This document shows, piece by piece, positions 1 through 7,701 of a stretch of DNA of 21,697 nt. The stretch is taken from assembly GCA_020024765.1 (NCBI GenBank), contig JAHHTG010000009.1, forward strand, positions 1-21,697, given 5' to 3'. Position numbers and translations under genes: made by a program. Numbering within the stretch: position 1 is the stretch's first letter; each line of letters opens with the position of its first letter. Source of the DNA: Thomasclavelia sp. (GTDB lineage Bacteria > Bacillota_I > Bacilli_A > Erysipelotrichales > Erysipelotrichaceae). The notes under the pieces are model-generated. The model saw only the letters and a program-made list of their open reading frames with translations, did not search any database and was not told the origin of the DNA.

Positions 1-5
1 CGCAT

Positions 6-46
6 AAAAAATACCCTCCTTACTGGTTTGTCCAGTAAAGAGGGTA
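6..46 (-). terminator. Rho-independent terminator of pgk-tpiA-eno
   Basis: Arms 12-26 and 32-46 pair over 15 positions with one mismatch around a five-base loop. On the minus strand the hairpin is followed directly by six T residues (complement of 6-11). It lies 40 bases past the eno stop and ends the glycolytic operon. Confidence 0.93.
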
Positions 47-86
47 CATATCAAACGTGACTGTTTTTTGATTAATATAATTATAT

Positions 87-1397
87 TTAATTATTTGATT
101 TGATATTAACGTTGTAGAAAGAGTCTTTGCCTAAAAATTTAGCGGTAGTGCCTAATTCATCTTCAATTCTCATTAATTGATTGTATTTAGCGATACGATC
201 AGTTCTTGACATAGAACCTGTCTTGATTTGACCGCAATTTAAACCAGTTGCTAAATCCGCAATAGTTGTATCTTCAGTTTCACCAGATCTATGTGAAACA
301 ACACAAGTATATCCAGCTTGTTTAGCCATTTGGATTGCATCTAGTGTTTCAGTGATTGTGCCAATTTGGTTAAGCTTGATTAGTACACTATTAGCGATAC
401 CCTTTTCAATACCTTCTTTAATAATTGAAGGGTTAGTAACGAAGATATCGTCACCAACTAATTGAACACGTTTGCCAAGACGATCAGTTAATTTCTTCCA
501 ACCATCCCAGTCTCTTTCGCCTAGACCATCTTCAATTGATACGATTGGGTATTTTTCAATCCATTCTTCCATCATGTCAATCATTTCATCAGTTGTCTTA
601 TTACCAGTACCTGATTTCTTTAATTCATACATACCAGTTTCATGGTTATGGAATTCAGAAGCGGCTACATCTAAGCAAATACAAATATCTTTACCAGGAA
701 CATATCCAGCAGCTTTAATAGCTTCAACAATTAATTCTAGAGGTTCTTCGTTACCTTCACGGCATGAAGGAGCAAAACCACCTTCATCACCAACGTTAGT
801 ATTGTAACCTCTTGATTTTAGAACTTTTCTTAAGTTGTGGAAAGTTTCAGCACCCATTCTTAAAGCTTCTTTAATTGATTTAGCACCAACTGGGAAAATC
901 ATGTATTCTTGGAAGTCAACAGTTGAGTCAGCGTGTGAACCACCATTTAAAACATTCATCATTGGAATTGGCAACGTTGTACCATTGCAACCACCTAAAT
1001 ATTTGTATAGAGGCATACCATAATAATCAGCAGCTGCACGAGCAGCAGCCATTGATACTGCTAACATAGCATTAGCTCCTAAGTTAGTCTTACCTGGAGT
1101 GCCATCCAAGTCAATCATGACTTTATCGATTAATGGTTGATCAGTTACATCTAAACCTAATACGGCAGGTGCGATGACATCGTTAACGTTGGATACAGCT
1201 TTTAGAACACCTTTACCTAAGAAACGGCTCTTGTCACCATCTCTTAATTCAAGGGCTTCACGTTCACCAGTTGATGCACCAGAAGGTACAATGGCGCGTC
1301 CGAAAGCACCAGATTCAGTTGTTAATTCTACTTCAACAGTAGGGTTGCCACGTGAATCAAGAACTTCACGTGCATATACATCAATAATTGCAGGCAT
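87..1397 (-). CDS. eno: Enolase (phosphopyruvate hydratase)
   Basis: Cytosolic glycolytic enzyme that interconverts 2-phosphoglycerate and phosphoenolpyruvate, with Mg2+. The 436 residues match the usual bacterial length. Visible active-site elements are the mobile loop GASTG (40-44), H155 in GGSHAD, E164, general acid-base E205 in GDEGGF, metal ligands D243 (LDVAASEF), E289 (SIEDGL) and D316 (GDDIF), catalytic K341 in LIKLNQIGT, H369 and S371 in SHRSGE, and the C-terminal KTGSMSRTDR signature. The SD AAGGAGAG lies at 1404-1411 and shares bases with the tpiA stop, so translation of the two is probably coupled. It is the last gene of the operon, followed by a terminator. A phosphoglycerate mutase gene, often found between tpiA and eno, is absent here. 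Confidence 0.98.
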   Translation of the reverse strand: MPAIIDVYAREVLDSRGNPTVEVELTTESGAFGRAIVPSGASTGEREALELRDGDKSRFLGKGVLKAVSNVNDVIAPAVLGLDVTDQPLIDKVMIDLDGTPGKTNLGANAMLAVSMAAARAAADYYGMPLYKYLGGCNGTTLPIPMMNVLNGGSHADSTVDFQEYMIFPVGAKSIKEALRMGAETFHNLRKVLKSRGYNTNVGDEGGFAPSCREGNEEPLELIVEAIKAAGYVPGKDICICLDVAASEFHNHETGMYELKKSGTGNKTTDEMIDMMEEWIEKYPIVSIEDGLGERDWDGWKKLTDRLGKRVQLVGDDIFVTNPSIIKEGIEKGIANSVLIKLNQIGTITETLDAIQMAKQAGYTCVVSHRSGETEDTTIADLATGLNCGQIKTGSMSRTDRIAKYNQLMRIEDELGTTAKFLGKDSFYNVNIKSNN

Positions 1398-1409
1398 TTT
1401 TATCTCTCC

Positions 1410-2153
1410 TTATTTTGTCTCTTCAATTAAAGCTTTGAAAGAATCAATCTTTAATGATGCACCACCAATTAGAGCACCATCAATATCTTCCATAGCTAAA
1501 TATTCTTTAATATTATTCGGTTTTACAGAACCACCATATTGGATACGAACGCGATTAGCAGCATCATCACCATAACAATTGCGTACTTCATCACGCACAA
1601 TTTTACAGCAGTTTTCAGCAATTTCTTTAGTCGCTGACTTACCTGTGCCGATTGCCCAAATTGGTTCATATGCAATAACTAAATTAGCAACTTTTTCAGT
1701 ATCTAAATTAGCTAAGCCTTTTGATACTTGGCTACGAATCACTATTTCTGTTTCACCAGCATCAAATTGAGCCTCAGTTTCACCAACACACATAATTGGT
1801 GTCATACCAGCTTCAATTAATTTATGAATTTTCTTATTTACGGCTTCATCGGTTTCATTAAACATTTGACGACGTTCAGAGTGACCGACGATACAGTGAG
1901 TGACATTAAGTTCTTTAAGCATTGGAATGCTTACTTCACCAGTAAAGGCACCACTTTCTTCATAATGGCAATTTTCAGCCGCAATAATTAATTTTTTGGC
2001 GTTACTAGTAGCATCTTTTAATGCTGTAAAAGGAACACCGATGCCGTATGTGCAATGATCATTCACAAATGGTTCAACCGCATTGATGAACTCGATTGTT
2101 TCCGCACATGTATGGTTCATTTTCCAGTTACCAACGATAATTGGCTTTCTCAT
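1410..2153 (-). CDS. tpiA: Triosephosphate isomerase
   Basis: Interconverts dihydroxyacetone phosphate and glyceraldehyde 3-phosphate in glycolysis. The protein is 247 residues, the normal size. N9 and K11 (VGNWKMN) bind substrate, H91 (VGHSERR) is the electrophile, E163 (AYEPIWAIGTGK) is the catalytic base at the start of loop 6, and YGGSV near 205 binds phosphate. The frame runs upstream to 2255, but the ATG at 2153 is chosen because the conserved N-terminus MRKPIIVGNWK begins there and GAGGAG lies 7-8 bases upstream. That SD is inside the last codons of pgk: the two genes are one base apart, so coupled translation is likely. Confidence 0.97.
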   Translation of the reverse strand: MRKPIIVGNWKMNHTCAETIEFINAVEPFVNDHCTYGIGVPFTALKDATSNAKKLIIAAENCHYEESGAFTGEVSIPMLKELNVTHCIVGHSERRQMFNETDEAVNKKIHKLIEAGMTPIMCVGETEAQFDAGETEIVIRSQVSKGLANLDTEKVANLVIAYEPIWAIGTGKSATKEIAENCCKIVRDEVRNCYGDDAANRVRIQYGGSVKPNNIKEYLAMEDIDGALIGGASLKIDSFKALIEETK

Positions 2154-2154
2154 A

Positions 2155-3354
2155 TTATTTCTCCTCGATAATTGCGATACCAGGCAATTCATTGCCTTCC
2201 ATATATTGTAAACTTGCGCCGCCACCTGTTGAGATATGTGTAAACTTATCAGCATAGCCTAAGTTCTTAGCAGCGCTAGCGCTATCACCACCACCGATAA
2301 CACTCATACAGTCGTCAAGTCCTGCAATAGCTTTACATACACCAATTGTGCCAACGGCAAATTCTGGTTTTTCAAAGACACCCATTGGGCCATTCCAGAA
2401 AACAGTCTTAGCACCAGCCAATTCCTTACTGAAATATTCGATTGATTTTGGACCGATATCTAAGCCCATGAAACCATCTGGAATTTCATTGGCTTCTACA
2501 GTTTTGATTTCAGTTGGATTATCGAAATCATTAGCGATGACATTATCAAGAGGTAATAATAGTTTGTCGCCTCCTTTTTCCATGAATTCCTTTGCAATTT
2601 CAACTTTGTCTTCTTCAAGTAGTGATGTACCAACATTCCAACCTTTAGCCTTATAGAATGTATAGGCCATACCACCTCCGACAATAACTTTATCGGCAAT
2701 CTTTAATAAGTTTTCGATAACGGCAATCTTATCAGAAACTTTAGCTCCACCAAGTACAGCAACAAATGGGCGTTTAGGTTCATCTAAAGCTTTGCCTAGA
2801 TACAATAATTCTTTTTGAATTAAGAAACCTGCAGCGCTTGGCAAGTGCGATGGAATACCTACAGTTGAAGCATGCGCACGATGCACAGAACCAAAGGCAT
2901 CAGAAACATATAAATCACCAAGTGATGCCCAATAAGCACCTAGTTCTGAATCGTTCTTTGTTTCACCTTTTTCATAACGTGTATTTTGCATTAACACGAT
3001 ATTGCCCTCTTCAAGTTCAGCAACAGCCTTTTCAAGAGTTGCACCACGAGTTTCGTTCACAAATGTCACTTTAGAATTTGGAACTAATTCTTGAAGACGT
3101 TTAGCGACAATTGCCATGTCGTTCTTTGCTTTATCAGCTTCAGTTTTCTCAGGATCTTTATGATTAACTTTTCCTAAGTGTGATAATAAAATTATTTTCG
3201 CTTTATTATCGATTAAATAGTTGATTGTTGATAATGCGGCACGAATACGATTATCATCAGTGATTACATCACCTTTGTGAGGCACGTTAAAGTCAACACG
3301 GACAATAACCTTCTTGCCGGCAACATCTAAATCCGTAACGATTTTTTTCGCCAT
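2155..3354 (-). CDS. pgk: Phosphoglycerate kinase
   Basis: Cytosolic kinase transferring phosphate between 1,3-bisphosphoglycerate and ADP. The 399 residues are full length. The N-terminal domain holds the substrate motif VRVDFNVP (about 18-25), then SHLGK (about 58-62) and NTRYEKGE. The C-terminal nucleotide domain holds VLGGAKVSDK (near 200), NGPMGVFE (near 320) and GGGDS (near 355). It is the first gene of the operon, with AGGAGG 8 bases before the ATG and a strong extended -10 promoter. The gapA and cggR genes that often precede pgk are absent here, so gapA must lie elsewhere. I see nothing unusual in the protein. Confidence 0.98.
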   Translation of the reverse strand: MAKKIVTDLDVAGKKVIVRVDFNVPHKGDVITDDNRIRAALSTINYLIDNKAKIILLSHLGKVNHKDPEKTEADKAKNDMAIVAKRLQELVPNSKVTFVNETRGATLEKAVAELEEGNIVLMQNTRYEKGETKNDSELGAYWASLGDLYVSDAFGSVHRAHASTVGIPSHLPSAAGFLIQKELLYLGKALDEPKRPFVAVLGGAKVSDKIAVIENLLKIADKVIVGGGMAYTFYKAKGWNVGTSLLEEDKVEIAKEFMEKGGDKLLLPLDNVIANDFDNPTEIKTVEANEIPDGFMGLDIGPKSIEYFSKELAGAKTVFWNGPMGVFEKPEFAVGTIGVCKAIAGLDDCMSVIGGGDSASAAKNLGYADKFTHISTGGGASLQYMEGNELPGIAIIEEK

Positions 3355-3383
3355 TATGATTTCCTCCTAAATAGTACCCTTAA

Positions 3384-3413
3384 ATTATAGCACTTACACT
3401 ATGCCGTTGTAAG
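3384..3413 (-). promoter_or_regulatory. Promoter of pgk operon with inverted repeat in the spacer
   Basis: Minus strand: TATAAT (3389-3384) is preceded by TGC, an extended -10, with a weak -35 TTACAA (3412-3407) at 17 bases. The spacer and -35 contain a perfect inverted repeat CTTACA-N9-TGTAAG (3393-3413). It overlaps RNA polymerase contacts, so it is a candidate operator. The -10 and the SD together are seen in the sequence; a repressor is only inferred. Confidence 0.75.
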
Positions 3414-3420
3414 GTCAACC

Positions 3421-3448
3421 AAATAAAAAGCGAACTTGTTAGTTCGCT
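3421..3448 (-). terminator. Terminator overlapping the end of the MATE gene
   Basis: AGCGAAC (3429-3435) pairs with GTTCGCT (3442-3448), leaving a six-base loop; an extra T-A pair can close it to four. On the minus strand TTTTTATTT follows. The last sense codons of the MATE gene form one arm and its TAA lies in the loop. Confidence 0.88.
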
Positions 3449-4797
3449 AAATGTTGATTAAAAACTTTACGATACGCTCGAATAACGAGTGGAATATATA
3501 GAATAACTACCACAATTTCAGCAATCGGATATGCATACCAAACATAATCTAAAACACCAAATTGTGCTAAAACATAAGCCATTGGAATCAAAATACCCAC
3601 TTGTCTTAAGATCGATTGCATCATCGAAGTTGCACCTTTACCAAATGATTGGAAAATTGTCGAAATGACAATTGAAGCACCGGCTGGAATAAAAGACAAA
3701 GCAATAGTGCTTAATGTTACGCGGCTAATTGCAGTAAGTTCTGCATCCATTTCAAAGAAACCTAGTAACATATCTGGTACTGTTCTAAAGACAATTGTAC
3801 CAATAGCCATAAATGATAAAGCTGATAATAAATATAAAATAGCCGTATCTTTATAACGTTTTGAATTTTTTGCCCCATAGTTATATGAAAGAATTGGTAA
3901 TGCTCCTTGATTAAAACCAAAGACCGGCATAAAGACAAACGATTGCAATTTGAAATAAATACTTAAACTTGTAACCGCTAGTTCGCTAAAGTTAACAAGA
4001 ATTCGGTTTAACATTGTTGTTGTGAAACTACTTACCATGTTAATAACAGCAGTTGGTAATCCAACGGCATAAATATCTTTAATAATACGTTTTTCAAACT
4101 TGAAACCTTCAAAATTAATGCGAACTTCATGTTCACCAAAGATGACAATATATCCGCAAAACAATGCACTAAGGCATTGGCCAATAACAGTTGCAATCGC
4201 AGCACCTTTAACACCCAATGCCGGTAATCCAAACATTCCAAAGATTAAAATTGGGTCTAAGATGATATTTGTAATGCTACCGATTAATAAAGAAATTGTC
4301 GGAATAATCATATTACCTTGTGCTTGTAAGATACGTTCAAAAGTAATTGAAGACATTTGTCCAATATTAACAACTAAAACATAGATTAAATATTGATAAC
4401 CAAGTTCAATAATTTCAGGACGTTCAGTAAACATACTCAAGAATGGGCGTGTAACAAAGAACGCCGCAACCATGACAATCGCACTTTGGATTAAAGATAA
4501 TACAATACCGGTTGTCGCTACACGTCCCGTTTCCTCTAAACGTCTTTCACCCAAACGACGTGAAACAAGAGCCCCGGTACCAACCCCAAGTCCTAAAGCT
4601 AAACTTAAACTAATAATTTGAATTGGGTAAGCTAAACCAACTGCAAATAACGCGTCTTGCGAATAATTAGAAATAAAAATTGAGTCCACGATGTTGTACA
4701 AAGCTTGAACTAACATCGAAAAGACTGCTGGTAAACCCATCGAAAATAATAATTTCGGAATTGGCCATGTCGCCATTTTATTTGTATTTGTTCCCAT
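3439..4797 (-). CDS. MATE family multidrug/cation antiporter
   Basis: Integral membrane exporter of the MATE superfamily, which expels cationic drugs or metabolites in exchange for Na+ or H+. About 452 residues with twelve predicted hydrophobic segments in two related halves. N-half signatures include GLPAVFSMLVQALYNIVDSI and GVGTGALVSRRLGE; the C-half has NQGALPILSYNYGAK. This resembles the MepA/DinF-like bacterial subgroup; the substrate cannot be told. The ATG at 4797 is chosen, with an in-frame TTG at 4803 and an ATG at 4770 as alternatives. No SD precedes any of them, and the promoter -10 ends only eight bases before the 4797 ATG. The gene is monocistronic, divergent from yigZ and ended by a terminator overlapping its stop. 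Confidence 0.9.
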   Translation of the reverse strand: MGTNTNKMATWPIPKLLFSMGLPAVFSMLVQALYNIVDSIFISNYSQDALFAVGLAYPIQIISLSLALGLGVGTGALVSRRLGERRLEETGRVATTGIVLSLIQSAIVMVAAFFVTRPFLSMFTERPEIIELGYQYLIYVLVVNIGQMSSITFERILQAQGNMIIPTISLLIGSITNIILDPILIFGMFGLPALGVKGAAIATVIGQCLSALFCGYIVIFGEHEVRINFEGFKFEKRIIKDIYAVGLPTAVINMVSSFTTTMLNRILVNFSELAVTSLSIYFKLQSFVFMPVFGFNQGALPILSYNYGAKNSKRYKDTAILYLLSALSFMAIGTIVFRTVPDMLLGFFEMDAELTAISRVTLSTIALSFIPAGASIVISTIFQSFGKGATSMMQSILRQVGILIPMAYVLAQFGVLDYVWYAYPIAEIVVVILYIPLVIRAYRKVFNQHLAN

Positions 4798-4805
4798 AAT
4801 CAAAG

Positions 4806-4814
4806 ATTATAGCA
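4806..4814 (-). promoter_or_regulatory. Extended -10 promoter of MATE gene, near-leaderless
   Basis: Minus strand TGC-TATAAT: the hexamer is at 4811-4806. Eight bases separate it from the ATG at 4797, so a transcript would start at, or at most a few bases before, the start codon. No good -35 is visible at 16-18 bases. Confidence 0.65.
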
Positions 4815-4848
4815 CAATTACACTGTATTAAATTAAGATTAATTATCT

Positions 4849-4854
4849 TATAAT
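4849..4854 (+). promoter_or_regulatory. -10 box of yigZ, probable leaderless transcript
   Basis: TATAAT is followed by six bases (AGAGTT) and then the ATG at 4861. With the normal -10 to +1 distance, transcription starts on the A of ATG. No SD exists and the -35 region is weak. Confidence 0.7.
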
Positions 4855-4860
4855 AGAGTT

Positions 4861-5457
4861 ATGTATCCAAAGAATCCTGTTCGTACATCATTGACAATCG
4901 AAAAATCAGAATTCATCTGTTATCTTTTCGAATGTCATGATGTTGAAGAATATAAAGAATATTTAAATGCTGTTAAGAAAAAACACTATGATGCCACACA
5001 TCATTGTAGCGCATTCATTGCACCTAACATCAAACGATCAAGTGATGATGGCGAACCCGCTGGTACAGCTGGTGTCCCAATTCTTAACACATTAGAAAAA
5101 CGTGGTTTAAATAATACTTTAGCTATTGTCGTTAGATATTTTGGCGGTATTAAACTTGGGGCTGGTGGATTAATCAGGGCTTATGGCAATGCAACAAGCA
5201 AGGCCTTAGATGAAGCAGAACTTGTGGAGGATGTTGAAATTAATGAATATCAACTAACTTTGCCTTATGATCTAGCGAATAAGATCGATTATTTCTTAAG
5301 ATCTCAAACCGATATTGAGGAAACAACTTACGATATCGAAGTTACATATACCTATCTAACCAATCTTGATCTTGAAGCCAAGATTCTCGAATACACCAAA
5401 GGTATTACCCCAAAACATATTGGCACAAAAACTTTACAAAAACTCGTAAATAAATGA
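4861..5457 (+). CDS. yigZ: YigZ/IMPACT family protein
   Basis: Soluble two-domain protein of the UPF0029/IMPACT family (YigZ in E. coli, YvyE in B. subtilis). In eukaryotes IMPACT restrains GCN2 activation; the bacterial role is not settled. The 198 residues are typical. The N-terminal domain shows the family signature DDGEPAGTAG (62-71) and RYFGGIKLGAGGLIRAY (about 97-113). The C-terminal ferredoxin-like DUF1949-type domain follows from about 130. The ATG at 4861 lacks an SD and sits six bases after a perfect TATAAT, so leaderless translation is likely. A small membrane-protein gene follows 14 bases downstream with its own -10 box. Confidence 0.93.
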   Translation: MYPKNPVRTSLTIEKSEFICYLFECHDVEEYKEYLNAVKKKHYDATHHCSAFIAPNIKRSSDDGEPAGTAGVPILNTLEKRGLNNTLAIVVRYFGGIKLGAGGLIRAYGNATSKALDEAELVEDVEINEYQLTLPYDLANKIDYFLRSQTDIEETTYDIEVTYTYLTNLDLEAKILEYTKGITPKHIGTKTLQKLVNK

Positions 5458-5459
5458 TG

Positions 5460-5465
5460 TATAAT
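5460..5465 (+). promoter_or_regulatory. -10 box of small membrane-protein gene, probable leaderless transcript
   Basis: TATAAT begins two bases after the yigZ stop and ends six bases before the ATG at 5472, the same geometry as at yigZ. No SD lies between them. Read-through from yigZ is also possible. Confidence 0.6.
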
Positions 5466-5471
5466 AAAAGT

Positions 5472-5831
5472 ATGGAAAACTCCTTAGTAATTTTAAATTC
5501 AATGAATCATTATGTTGTTGCAATTAATCTTGGACTTGGATTAGTGCTTTTAATTGTGTTAATTCGTTTCTTAATGAAAATCAATCATTCTAAACAACAA
5601 GTTGAAGCAACTATCGATAGTGTCAATGATGTCAAACTAAAAGTTGATGCCACTCAAGCTAAATACAACATCGTTTCAAGTGACATTAAACATAAAACAA
5701 CAATCTTTGGTAAAGTTTTCTCAACTGTAGCTGTGCTTAAATATCTTCGTAAACGTGAAAATCGTCGCCGCGAAAAAGAATATAAAGAATATCAAAAGCA
5801 TCGCCAACAACTCTCAAACATTTTCAAATAA
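5472..5831 (+). CDS. Small single-pass membrane protein, function unknown
   Basis: 119 residues. One transmembrane segment (about 17-37) is followed by a charged, probably helical region (45-75) with heptad-like spacing and a very basic stretch, KYLRKRENRRREKEYKEYQKHR, near the C-terminus. The basic tail should stay in the cytoplasm and could touch lipid or nucleic acid. The layout loosely recalls DUF948-like membrane-anchored coiled-coil proteins, but I do not recognise the family. The frame opens upstream at 5454, inside the end of yigZ, but the ATG at 5472 is preferred because it sits exactly six bases after a TATAAT. The stop codon is inside the terminator stem. Confidence 0.75.
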   Translation: MENSLVILNSMNHYVVAINLGLGLVLLIVLIRFLMKINHSKQQVEATIDSVNDVKLKVDATQAKYNIVSSDIKHKTTIFGKVFSTVAVLKYLRKRENRRREKEYKEYQKHRQQLSNIFK

Positions 5832-5853
5832 GCTAGTTAATAGCTTATTTTTT
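5827..5853 (+). terminator. Terminator overlapping stop codon of small membrane-protein gene
   Basis: AATAAGCTA (5827-5835) pairs perfectly with TAGCTTATT (5841-5849) around a five-base loop, and the T-run continues to 5853. The TAA stop (5829-5831) is part of the 5' arm. Confidence 0.85.
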
Positions 5854-5873
5854 ACTTTAGGAAGGAACTATTC

Positions 5874-6443
5874 ATGAATCAAGAAACAAGTCTTTCAAAA
5901 CTTTTCACTACATTCTTTAAAATTGGTCTCTTCACTTTTGGTGGAGGCTATGCAATGTTGGCAATGATTGAAGATATCTGTGTCGAAGATGAACATTGGA
6001 TTAATCATGATGATATGGCCAATATTACAGTTATTGCGGAATCAACACCCGGTTCGGTAGCGGTTAACTGTGCAACTTATGTCGGTTATCGTCAGCGACA
6101 TAAAATGGGAGCCTTTGTTGCCACAGTAGGTGTTATTCTCCCTTCATTCATTATTATTTATTTAATTTCAATCTTCCTAGCAAACTTCTTAGAAATTCCA
6201 ATTATCGCTAAAGCCTTTAAGGGCATTCAAATCGCTGTTAGTTTATTAATTATTAATGCTGGAATTCGTATGTTTAAACATAGCGAAAAAAATCCTTTAG
6301 CCCTAATAATGATGGGTGGCTGCTTTGTGATTACAATCATTGCAAACTTCTATCCAATTAATATCTCAACCATAACTTTAATGATTATTTGTGCCACTAT
6401 CAGTTTAGTTGTTTCATCAATCAAGAAATGGAGGGGACGTTAA
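5874..6443 (+). CDS. Chromate (CHR) transporter family, first subunit
   Basis: 189-residue hydrophobic protein of the short-chain CHR family. These are half-size proteins that work as pairs encoded side by side (ChrA/ChrB of B. subtilis type, also called YwrB/YwrA), and some members export chromate. Seen here: FTFGGGYAMLAMIEDI (about 20-35), ESTPGSVAVNCATYVGY (about 56-72), IILPSF-type helix near 95 and about five to six hydrophobic segments. A strong SD AGGAAGGA precedes the ATG. Its TAA overlaps the next ATG by one base (TAATG). Chromate itself is a family label; the natural substrate here is unknown. Confidence 0.92.
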   Translation: MNQETSLSKLFTTFFKIGLFTFGGGYAMLAMIEDICVEDEHWINHDDMANITVIAESTPGSVAVNCATYVGYRQRHKMGAFVATVGVILPSFIIIYLISIFLANFLEIPIIAKAFKGIQIAVSLLIINAGIRMFKHSEKNPLALIMMGGCFVITIIANFYPINISTITLMIICATISLVVSSIKKWRGR

Positions 6444-6994
6444 TGAAAATCTTTATTGATTTATTCTTAGGTTTCATTAAAGCTGGAACATTTGCGTTCG
6501 GTGGAGCTTATGCCGTCATTCCCATTATTCGTGATATTGTTCAACATTATGGTTGGTTAACGGACGAAGCCTTAAGTTATATGGTGGCTGTTAGCGAATG
6601 CACACCTGGTTCTTATATCGTTAATCTCGCAACTTATATTGGTAGTACCCAAGCGGATTTCTTAGGTGCTTTAGTTGCTACAATCGCTGTTAATATTCCA
6701 TCATTTATTATTGTCGTCTTATTAATGAAGGTTTTAGATAAATTTTTAACCAATCATTACATTAAAACAATCATGGATGGTTTGAAATATTGTGTCATTG
6801 GGGTCATCTTAGCAATCGGTTGTTTTATGATGTATGAAAACAGTATTGTAAGTACGGGTCTAGCAATCAAACCAATCGCAATAGCGATAGTTTTAATTTT
6901 GATTAGTTATTTATACAAATATCTTCTCAAGAAAAAATTATCACCAATCATGATGATAATTTGTGGGGCAATTCTAGGAATTTTAATCTTCTAA
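6443..6994 (+). CDS. Chromate (CHR) transporter family, second subunit
   Basis: 183-residue partner of the upstream gene, homologous to it: FAFGGAYAVIPIIRDIV (about 18-34) and ECTPGSYIVNLATYIGS (about 54-70) align with the same motifs in the first subunit. The family is thought to insert the two halves in opposite orientations to form one transporter. The frame is open to 6389, but the ATG at 6443 follows GGAGGGGA at good spacing and overlaps the previous stop, so it is the start. A converging terminator follows. Confidence 0.92.
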   Translation: MKIFIDLFLGFIKAGTFAFGGAYAVIPIIRDIVQHYGWLTDEALSYMVAVSECTPGSYIVNLATYIGSTQADFLGALVATIAVNIPSFIIVVLLMKVLDKFLTNHYIKTIMDGLKYCVIGVILAIGCFMMYENSIVSTGLAIKPIAIAIVLILISYLYKYLLKKKLSPIMMIICGAILGILIF

Positions 6995-7000
6995 GCATAA

Positions 7001-7040
7001 TAAAAGCTCATTAACCAAATTAGGCTAATGAGCTCTTTTT
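7001..7040. terminator. Bidirectional terminator between the CHR genes and divIC
   Basis: AGCTCATTA (7005-7013) pairs with TAATGAGCT (7026-7034). A T-run follows on the plus strand (7036-7041), and A residues before the stem (7002-7005) give a shorter T-run on the minus strand. It serves convergent units; divIC stops at its edge. Confidence 0.88.
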
Positions 7041-7414
7041 TATTTGTTTTCAGTTTCACCAAATTCAGCTGGTTTTTCTGTTTTTGGCGATTCCGTAACG
7101 TTTTCTGTTGGTTCGCGATCTAGATTACTTGGCAAGTAAAAGATTTGTTCACCATCTTTTGAAAACATATAATTACCACGAGCATAGGTTTGCACATAGT
7201 TTGGATCTTCGAGCTTCGTTTTCTTTGAAAGTAATAAGGCATTTTCTTCCTTAAGACGATCTAGTTCAACTTGAGCAATCTCTTGGCGTTTCTTTAGTTC
7301 AACAGTTGAGTAAACTTCAGTAGCAACACCATATAGTAAGTAAATCGAAAAGGCAATTGCGACAATACACAACGCTTTGACGACATCACGATTTAAAGTT
7401 CTCTTCTTCTTCAT
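7040..7414 (-). CDS. divIC: DivIC/FtsB-type septum formation initiator
   Basis: 124-residue bitopic division protein. DivIC/FtsB proteins join FtsL and DivIB/FtsQ at the septum and help activate septal wall synthesis. Seen: a short basic cytoplasmic N-terminus (KKKRTLNRD), one transmembrane segment (about 13-32), then a coiled coil (about 38-70) with LKKRQEIAQVELDRLKEEN and a conserved-type YVQTYARGNYMFSKDGEQIFYLP region (about 73-95), and an acidic Pro/Thr/Glu-rich tail. Position after the S4 gene and mfd supports the call. A TATAAT ends six bases before the ATG. An AGGA farther upstream could serve as a poor SD, so both leaderless and operon translation are possible. Confidence 0.88.
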   Translation of the reverse strand: MKKKRTLNRDVVKALCIVAIAFSIYLLYGVATEVYSTVELKKRQEIAQVELDRLKEENALLLSKKTKLEDPNYVQTYARGNYMFSKDGEQIFYLPSNLDREPTENVTESPKTEKPAEFGETENK

Positions 7415-7420
7415 ATCGTT

Positions 7421-7426
7421 ATTATA
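7421..7426 (-). promoter_or_regulatory. Possible internal -10 box for divIC
   Basis: The minus strand reads TATAAT, then six bases (AACGAT), then ATG at 7414. This is the same spacing as at yigZ, in the 14-base gap after the rqcP stop. It may give divIC its own leaderless transcript. Confidence 0.5.
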
Positions 7427-7428
7427 TC

Positions 7429-7701
7429 CTATAACTCTTCTTCTTGCACATTTCTTTTTTCAGAAATCACTTCATACATTGCAGCCGTTTCTTCTTTCTT
7501 GGCATGTTCTTTAACTTCCAAGATGCGAATAACTAACTCACGATGTCCAAAAATAATGGTTACTTCATCAAGAGGTTTAATCTCGCTTGAGGCCTTAGCT
7601 AAGCGACCGTTAATTAATAAACGATCATTTTCAGCCAATTCTTTGGCAACCACACGGCGTTTTAAGACGCGAGCAACTTTTAAATATTTATCTATTCTCA
7701 T
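7429..7701 (-). CDS. rqcP: S4-domain RNA-binding protein RqcP (YabO)
   Basis: 90-residue S4-domain protein of the Hsp15/YabO family. In B. subtilis RqcP works with RqcH in ribosome quality control, helping alanine tailing of stalled chains on 50S subunits. The S4 motif is clear: MRIDKYLKVARVLKRRVVAKELAE (1-24) and then the LLINGRLAKAS turn (28-38), followed by a short acidic, likely flexible tail. The ATG lies inside the last codons of mfd, with a 14-base overlap and no clear SD, so coupled translation is likely. The mfd-rqcP-divIC order matches the B. subtilis mfd...yabO...divIC segment without the sporulation genes between. Confidence 0.92.
   Translation of the reverse strand: MRIDKYLKVARVLKRRVVAKELAENDRLLINGRLAKASSEIKPLDEVTIIFGHRELVIRILEVKEHAKKEETAAMYEVISEKRNVQEEEL

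Noticed and set aside
1174..1575. 133-codon plus-strand frame opposite eno and tpiA
   Set aside because: Codons mirror the conserved genes on the other strand, it crosses a gene junction, and it has no SD.
2154..2255. 34-codon N-terminal extension of tpiA
   Set aside because: It lies within pgk coding sequence. The conserved TIM N-terminus and a good SD mark the ATG at 2153.
4801..4803. TTG as the start of the first MATE gene
   Set aside because: It sits two bases after the -10 hexamer, upstream of any likely transcription start. The ATG at 4797 fits better.
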